A stretch of DNA of 64,000 nt from Cladorhizidae sp. MBARI D1340-BT2 (Eukaryota; Porifera; Demospongiae; Poecilosclerida; Cladorhizidae). The notes beneath the pieces were generated by a model that was not told the origin of the DNA, made no database searches, and was given only the letters and a program-made list of their open reading frames with translations. Positions 58,717 to 64,000 of the stretch are shown in pieces. Position 1 is the stretch's first letter; each line of letters starts with the position of its first letter. The stretch is taken from NCBI GenBank assembly GCA_028752905.1, contig JAQNBH010000015.1, positions 18,580,110-18,644,109 on the forward strand. Reading direction: 5' to 3'. The position numbers and the translations under genes are program-made.

Positions 58717-59108
58717 AGCTAGCCAGCCGTAGTCGAGGGTGTGGTAGGTAAAGGGTCGAACCTCAATTGGCTCGAGGTGACGGAACGAAACGCCAATTTG
58801 TGAACAGGATTGAACGAAACGCTAGACGGAGAAGAAAACGAGACGGAACGAAACGCTGGGCTAGCGTCATATTGTGAACCGGCCTTAACCCAGCGCCTCT
58901 TCCAACCTCAACAGAATCACTCAAAATGAAGTCCAAGCCTTAAACTTCAGCTTTGTAAAAGCACCAGAATCAGCTATTACATCCCAATCCAAGCCTAAAA
59001 GAGTGTGTGGGGTGTCGCGTCGCAAGGGATCCCCCCCCGCCATCTCAAGATCAGAGCGATTCATAGGCGAATGTGAGAGTCAAGCTATATATTTTTTTAA
59101 GTCGGCCA
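58281..59108. repeat. First unit of a local tandem duplication
   Basis: The right half of the Harbinger element plus about 220 bases of STIP1 intron is repeated at 60,033-60,877. The copies differ by a few bases (a CCTCCTGAG versus CCGCCTCCCGAG change and the length of a C run). The first unit ends at TTAA, where the piggyBac fragment begins. Confidence 0.9.
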
Positions 59109-59444
59109 TTAACCCTTTCATGGTCGGTTTTTTAATTTAAATATTGCTACCATTACTAAAATTAACTGTATTGTCTCAAATATTTATTAAAGTCCATAGC
59201 AACCATATATTTTTGGAATCACACATAGTTACTTCATATGTAGGTGTGGTTTATGTTGCTTAGCAACGAAGTATGTGGTTGTAATTGTGGTTTTAGTAAT
59301 TAATTTTTGAATTTCAAGTCAATTATTGTTCTATTTTCAAGTATATTTTATGATAACATGTTTTATACATTTGCAGGTACACAAATTTCGACCATAATGA
59401 CCAGACTGCAGCATGGAATTATGAAAAACAGAAGAAAGCTTACA

Positions 59445-59510
59445 TCACAGAGCTCAAATACCCATCAGTCACGATGAGACACGTGACTGATGGGTATTTG
59501 AGCTCTGTGA
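59445..59510. repeat. 28-bp-arm perfect hairpin inside piggyBac fragment
   Basis: The arm starting TCACAGAGCTCAAATACCCA pairs perfectly with its reverse complement across a 10-base loop GATGAGACAC. It contains an SacI-like GAGCTC in each arm. Such a transcript would form a stable stem. Confidence 0.9.
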
Positions 59511-59571
59511 GAGGTGGGACTGCTGTGACTTTGTGTAGATCCAAAAACTGTGGACATAGAAACAGATATTT

Positions 59572-59838
59572 TTATATTCTATACCATTTTGAACAGTAAT
59601 ACTTACCTAAAGGCTGAGTAAGACTCTTATCACTAGAGCTGGAGCGGTCATCAGAAACTATATCTATTGGATCTTCATCTTCCTCCGTTACTTCTGAGTG
59701 ACTAAGCTCAGGGTTTGCTCTGGGAAGGTAGCTCTCAACACCTTCGCCTTCAAAATCACTGTCATCCGCTTCAGAAAGGCCGAAATCGTCGTCTTCCAGT
59801 AAAAGCAGCACATCGCTAACGTTCAAGCGCTTAGCCAT
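59572..59838 (-). pseudogene. piggyBac transposase N-terminal fragment
   Basis: The frame begins MAKRLNVSDVLLLLEDDDFG, followed by a serine/aspartate/glutamate-rich stretch (DDSDFEGEGVESYLP, then EEDEDPIDIVSDD). This acidic N-terminus is characteristic of piggyBac-derived transposases (PGBD type). It runs into unrelated sequence after about 80 residues, and the DDD catalytic domain and cysteine-rich C-terminus are absent. The ATG lies in a reasonable context, so a short acidic peptide could still be made. Confidence 0.65.
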
Positions 59839-60032
59839 GATTTCCGTGTGAGCTTTCCGGGTTCGAAGTCCTTAGTAACCGTTATGCTGTCATTGTTTTG
59901 TGAATACCACGTGATAGAGCAACGTTTTAGGCGTCGCTTAATAAGATTTTTATGGGGTAAGTTCGAACGATCTATTTTTTATGAATTTTTTAACTGCGAG
60001 ACTTCTTAGGGCGCTTTAAAGCGCCCGTGACC

Positions 60033-60877
60033 GCTGTACTGCCAATCAACTTCTCCAGCAGGAGTACAGAAGTATTCTTGAAACCTTCCCTGATCTCCAC
60101 AGCAGACTGAGAATGTCTTAATAAACAGAAATAAACGCATATGCAACTATATAGATAAATTATGGCAAACCTGTTGCTGCCAGCATGACCAATTGATGTC
60201 ATTCCCGTATTTTGGTTCTTCATCTCTTCACCCACCATCAATCATGTTTCTACTACCATCTTCATTATCAGACATCCGCAGATACCTGAAATGGCTTTCT
60301 GGATCTGACAGACGCATCTCCTGAACAGGTTGTGATACTCGCCTTGCTGTCTTCGCATTCTAAATATTGGACGTACCCACACTCTGTTCTGCCTTCTCCT
60401 ATTCCTCCTCCTCCGCCTCCCGAGCAAAAGAATCAAAATAATAGCCTGCTTCACTGCCGAACTTCGAGTCATAGCTAGCCAGCCGTAGTCGAGGGTGTGG
60501 TAGGTAAAGGGTCGAACCTCAATTGGCTCGAGGTGACGGAACGAAACGCCAATTTGTGAACAGGATTGAACGAAACGCTAGACGGAGAAGAAAACGAGAC
60601 GGAACGAAACGCTGGGCTAGCGTCATATTGTGAACCGGCCTTAACCCAGCGCCTCTTCCAACCTCAACAGAATCACTCAAAATGAAGTCCAAGCCTTAAA
60701 CTTCAGCTTTGTAAAAGCACCAGAATCAGCTATTACATCCCAATCCAAGCCTAAAAGAGTGTGTGGGGTGTCGCGTCGCAAGGGATCCCCCCCCCCCCCC
60801 CCCCCCCCCGCCATCTCAAGATCAGAGCGATTCATAGGCGAATGTGAGAGTCAAGCTATATATTTTTTTAAGTCGGC
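60033..60877. repeat. Second unit of the local tandem duplication
   Basis: Copy of 58,281-59,108 that includes the right end of the Harbinger element (inverted end finishing at 60,640) but not its left end. Its continuation past 60,877 matches copy A, so this unit and not the first is in the original context. A C run at 60,788-60,810 is longer than in unit one. Confidence 0.9.
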
Positions 60878-61083
60878 CATTAAACAAATATATTGTGCTA
60901 GAGCGGTCTACAGGAGGCATGCGCAGAGTAAAGAGTAATAATCTCGTGTTTAGCACCACAGGTACATAATAATTGTGATGATGTCTGAGTTAGCAGTTAA
61001 CTCTCTCACCGTCGGGTTTGTAGAGCACTAGTCTAAATTGAAAACTGTTATAGTTAAAAATTAATATAAAATCTGGGACTTAA

Positions 61084-63691
61084 GGCTGGTTCACAATATG
61101 CTGCTAGGCCATCGCGTCGCATCACTTCTAGCTGTTCACAATAACAGAGTCGCCGCTTGAGCAAACTTGAACTTTCACCCAACAGGAACCCTGCCCATTA
61201 ATTAACAGATGCCAGCGCTCATGTCATTTGTGCATCCCATATACTAGGGAAAGTTCTCACTGCTTCGATCAGCCTTTCGTTGTCTGTTCAGATTTGAAAT
61301 CACCAGCTTTTACTGAAAAATCAAAATAAAGCACACCAGAATGACGAAAAACTCAAATAAATGCACATCATGATGTAATCGCAGGTCGCGATGCAGCTCG
61401 AATAGAACTCGATTACATTTAGGCTAAAAAGTAGCTGAAGCAAGACCATTGAATTTTGTAGCTTTCATTCAGGCCATCAGAGGGTCAAGGTCATCACGTG
61501 GTCATCCCATCAGATTACCTCAAGCAATTGACTTGGTGATCCAAGAATCACACATAATTGACTCATAAACTCATTAACTCCTTGTGTCATGTCTCAAGTG
61601 CGTATGTATGTATGTAAGTATATGTATATATAGGGCAGTGTTGCCTTGTCAAAAAATAAATAAAAATATAATTTAAAAAGTTCATTTTGTTGGATTACTA
61701 CGCGCACAACTATTCCGCGAACCCCTTTACCAAGTTTCACTCGGGACCACGATTGTACACTCGCCCGCTCAGCCAGAATCAAAACAAACCAGAAGACAAG
61801 GAAAGATCGAGGGAAAGAGAAATCGTCACCACTGCATCACCATGTCCAAGAAACGTGCCTACAACGAGAGCTTCCTGAGCTATGGATTTTCATTTGTGCT
61901 GAATGGTGGACTTAGTGTGTCATCTGTCAGAAGACCCTTGCCGATGAGTCCATGAGACCATTCAAGCTCAAGGAACATCTCAGGAAGGTCCACCCAGACC
62001 TGGTGAGTAAAGAGATGGACTTTTTTCGACTTAAAGAAGGCCAGCTCAAGAGATCACGGCTGGATAGTCATGTGGGACAGGACAAGAAGATCGTTGAGGT
62101 ATCCTACTCAATTTCCTTGCAAATTGCCAAGAAGCCACACACAATTGGAGAAACACTCGTCAAGTATGCCTCCTTGAAGCAGCCCGCCTTGTCCTCGGTC
62201 AGGGAAGTGCCAATAAACTTAAGCAGATTGCCATCTCAAAAGACACAGTCAAGCAATGCATTGATGAAATGTCTGAGAACATCAAGGCACAGGTCTCAGA
62301 GAAAATTTGTGCTTCACCCTTCTTCGCCATTCAGTTGGACGAGTCCACAGACGTCGCCCAATCCTCTCAGCTAATGATTTTTGCATGCTACCTCTCTGGG
62401 GATTCGGTTGAGGAGGAATTCTTCTGTAAATCCTTAATGACATCGACAACAGCGAGTGACATCATGGAAATGGTCTCCAACAACTTTGAGGAGGAGAAGC
62501 TGTCATGGTAAAAGCTGGTTGGGGTGTGCACAGATGAGGCCCCTGCCATGCTTGGTTCGCATTCTGGATTCATCACTCTTGTCAAGAAGAAAAATGCTGA
62601 TGTAGTCACAACACACGTCTCATTCATCATGAAGCCTTGCTCCAAGACACTGCCAGCTGCACTCAAGAAGACCATGGCTGTGGTTATCCAGGTTGTCAAC
62701 TACATCAAGAGCAGTGCCCTCAACACAAGGCTCTTCCGCCAGTTCTGCCGGGACATGGATGCCACGCATCAGGATCTACTCTTTCACACAGCCGTTCGCT
62801 GGCTCTCGATAGGGAATGTGCTTGGGCGGTTTTTTGAGCTTGCCGACGAGCTGGAGATATTTCTGGAGAGCCAAAGAAAGAAGGCCGAGCATCTCCTTCA
62901 GGCTGTACGAGACTCAGACTTCAAGCTACACCTAGGACACTTGGCAGACATCTTCGAAGCTTTGAATGCCCTAAATTTAAAACTTCAAGGAAGGAATACA
63001 ACCATCATCATGCACTCAGATGCCAGCAACACCTTCATAGCCAAGCTGGGCCTATGGGGGAGAAAACTGGACAGTGCAAATTTCTCTCCTTTCCACCGTC
63101 TGCCTGCTCAAGGTGTTGGGTGAGAAACAACTGGGCAAGGAGCTACAGAAGGACATGAAAGCACACCTTTTGTCTCTCAAAGAAGAATTTGTCTGATACT
63201 TTCCCAGGGTTGATATGGAGAGTAACCAGATGATAGTTGCCAGAAACACTTTCTGATGCTCGGATTTGGTGGACAATCTCCCTGAAGATGTGCAGGAGGA
63301 GTTCCTTGAGCTCATCAATAACACAGCAGCTAAAGAGGAGTTCCAGCTACTCAGTTTGTCAGACTTTTGGGCAAAAATGTACTCAAGCTCCCCCAGAACA
63401 AGTGAAATTGCCGTGAAAATTCTAGTCCCCTTTTCACCGACCTACCTCTGTGGAAGTGGCTTTTCAGCCCTTTTGGTTATTAAATCAAAGGCAAGAAACC
63501 GATTGGACCCTGAATCAGACCTACGATGTGCCCTAAGCAACAAAACACTTCCAAGAATCTCTGATCTTGTCAACAAGAAACAAGCACAACGATCCCATTG
63601 AATTGATACTGGTGTCTGATGCTGTGATAAAAAATGTGATATGCCACATATATTATGTTGCATTGAAAGTGCAGCATATTGTGAACCGACC
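61084..63691. mobile_element. Composite element with GGTTCACAATATG ends
   Basis: The left end GGCTGGTTCACAATATGCTG and the right end, whose complement starts GGTCGGTTCACAATATGCTG, are inverted repeats (19 of 21 match). They are flanked by TTAA-like bases. The ends resemble those of the Harbinger element at 57,550. The cargo, however, is a ZBED-type hAT transposase, and a CAGTGTTGCC sequence at 61,636 looks like a hAT left end, so a hAT element probably inserted into a Harbinger-like MITE. The left 330 bases also exist in copy A (16,906-17,235). Confidence 0.6.
61842..63601 (+). pseudogene. Broken hAT transposase, ZBED5/SCAND3-like
   Basis: The reading starts MSKKRAYNESFLSYGFSFVL and enters the BED-type zinc finger, which is frameshifted near 61,910. 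It continues as MRPFKLKEHLRKVHPDL (HxxxxH of the finger). The transposase core follows: LDESTDVAQSSQL (the first catalytic aspartate region, 62,336), an in-frame TAA at 62,509, GVCTDEAPAMLGSHSGF (62,521-62,571; most relatives have TDGAPAM), TAVRWLSIGNVLGRFFEL (62,791-62,844) and the C-terminal dimerisation block near 63,400-63,560. Further frame changes occur near 62,200 and 63,110. It is higher in GC than its surroundings, as expected of a more recent arrival. No active enzyme is possible. Confidence 0.85.
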
Positions 63692-63762
63692 TTTAAAGAA
63701 GGGGGGAGGGACAAGTCTGAGCATGTCCAGGCACTCGGGTTTTGGCTGCATGTAACTTTAGC

Positions 63763-64000
63763 ATAGTTATACTTTTATTTAGTATCAAGAGAGCACACAA
63801 AGAGATCTATCATTTGAGCTAATGTGTCAAGTTCATACAGTGAAGGGGGTCCGATGGTATTTTTTACTTTTTTAACTTGTTGTTACAACTTTAGAGCTCC
63901 GTAGATTCTGCAAACTTCGGACTTGATATATAGCTCAAAAGATAGGTCTCTCTGTGTGCTCTCTTTTGATACTAAAATATGTTTCATAGGTATAACTATA
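63763..64000. mobile_element. Fold-back MITE at the window edge
   Basis: ATAGTTATAC and GTATAACTAT form the outer ends. Inside, TTTAGTATCAAGAGAGCACA and its near-complement at about 63,955-63,980, plus ATCTATCATTTGAGCT and AGCTCAAAAGATAGGT, give imperfect arms of about 60 bases. It has no coding capacity. The right edge coincides with the window end, so the target duplication cannot be seen. Confidence 0.7.

Larger units (their letters stand above)
57550..58884. mobile_element. PIF/Harbinger element, copy B only
   Basis: Perfect terminal inverted repeats of at least 42 bases start GGCCGGTTCACAATATGACG. TTAA flanks both ends. Copy A has an empty site near 16,551 that reads GACTAACCC, so the duplication is 3-4 bases with one base uncertain. 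The element carries relics of the two proteins of this superfamily in opposite directions: a MADF (Myb/SANT-like) protein on the left and a transposase on the right. At 1.3 kb it is internally shortened. Confidence 0.9.
59109..60032 (-). mobile_element. piggyBac-type fragment
   Basis: The sequence starts TTAACCCTTTCATGGTCGG exactly at a TTAA that is unoccupied in the second unit (60,881) and in copy A (16,719). It carries a transposase N-terminus on the minus strand and a large hairpin. A matching inverted right end and second TTAA are not found. The sequence instead runs through an 18-base palindrome, GGGCGCTTTAAAGCGCCC, into the second duplicated unit, so the element is cut off. Confidence 0.65.
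41867..61410. repeat. Copy B of a large direct duplication
   Basis: This is the partner of 1-17,235 in the same orientation. It is longer mainly because it keeps a 2-kb segment (45,663-47,703) and carries a PIF/Harbinger element, a piggyBac remnant and a local duplication (57,550-60,877) absent from copy A. It has no hAT element: the empty target lies at 51,432-51,436. Homology ends near 61,410. Confidence 0.95.

Overview
This window looks like repeat-rich nuclear DNA from an invertebrate animal. Its genes are split by GT-AG introns, and the recognisable genes are animal ones: a TGF-beta superfamily ligand, the HSP70/HSP90 co-chaperone STIP1/Hop, and subunit delta of the cytosolic chaperonin, CCT4. 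DNA transposons (hAT, PIF/Harbinger, piggyBac-like, pogo/Tigger), fold-back elements and about fifteen tandem-repeat arrays fill most of the rest. I saw no prokaryotic operon, no rRNA or tRNA gene, no CRISPR array and no retrovirus-like gene. A sponge or other early-branching, highly polymorphic animal would fit, but the sequence does not prove it.

Layout. Positions 1-17,235 (copy A) and 41,867-61,410 (copy B) are two near-identical direct copies of one segment. Each holds a two-exon TGF-beta-like ligand on the + strand and, 183 bases (A) or 251 bases (B) beyond its stop codon, the 3' exons of STIP1 on the - strand, so the genes are tail to tail. The copies differ by scattered substitutions and by large events. 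A hAT element sits only in A. A PIF/Harbinger element and a piggyBac remnant sit only in B. About 2 kb is missing from A, with a micro-inversion at the join. A tandem repeat is twice as long in A. A 185-base deletion removes most of a STIP1 TPR exon from A. They are either two haplotypes strung together by the assembler or a real duplication with one decaying STIP1 copy.

Positions 17,236-41,866 lie between the copies and hold the last five recognisable coding exons of CCT4, spread over 19 kb. Its introns are packed with minisatellites with units of about 22-63 bases, a triplicated 0.45-kb block, a piggyBac-like MITE and a few splice-consistent coding islands on both strands that I cannot identify. 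A deleted Tigger element follows the gene. The N-terminal half of CCT4 is not here, and its first visible exon carries a frameshift.

Positions 57,550-64,000 are a nest of transposons: a PIF/Harbinger element carrying relics of both its proteins, a partial local duplication of it, a piggyBac fragment with a 28-base perfect hairpin, a broken ZBED-type hAT transposase lying between unrelated-looking inverted ends, and a fold-back MITE at the window edge.

Functionally, STIP1 and CCT4 are both cytosolic protein-folding factors. Their closeness may be chance or an assembly join, and nothing here shows joint regulation.
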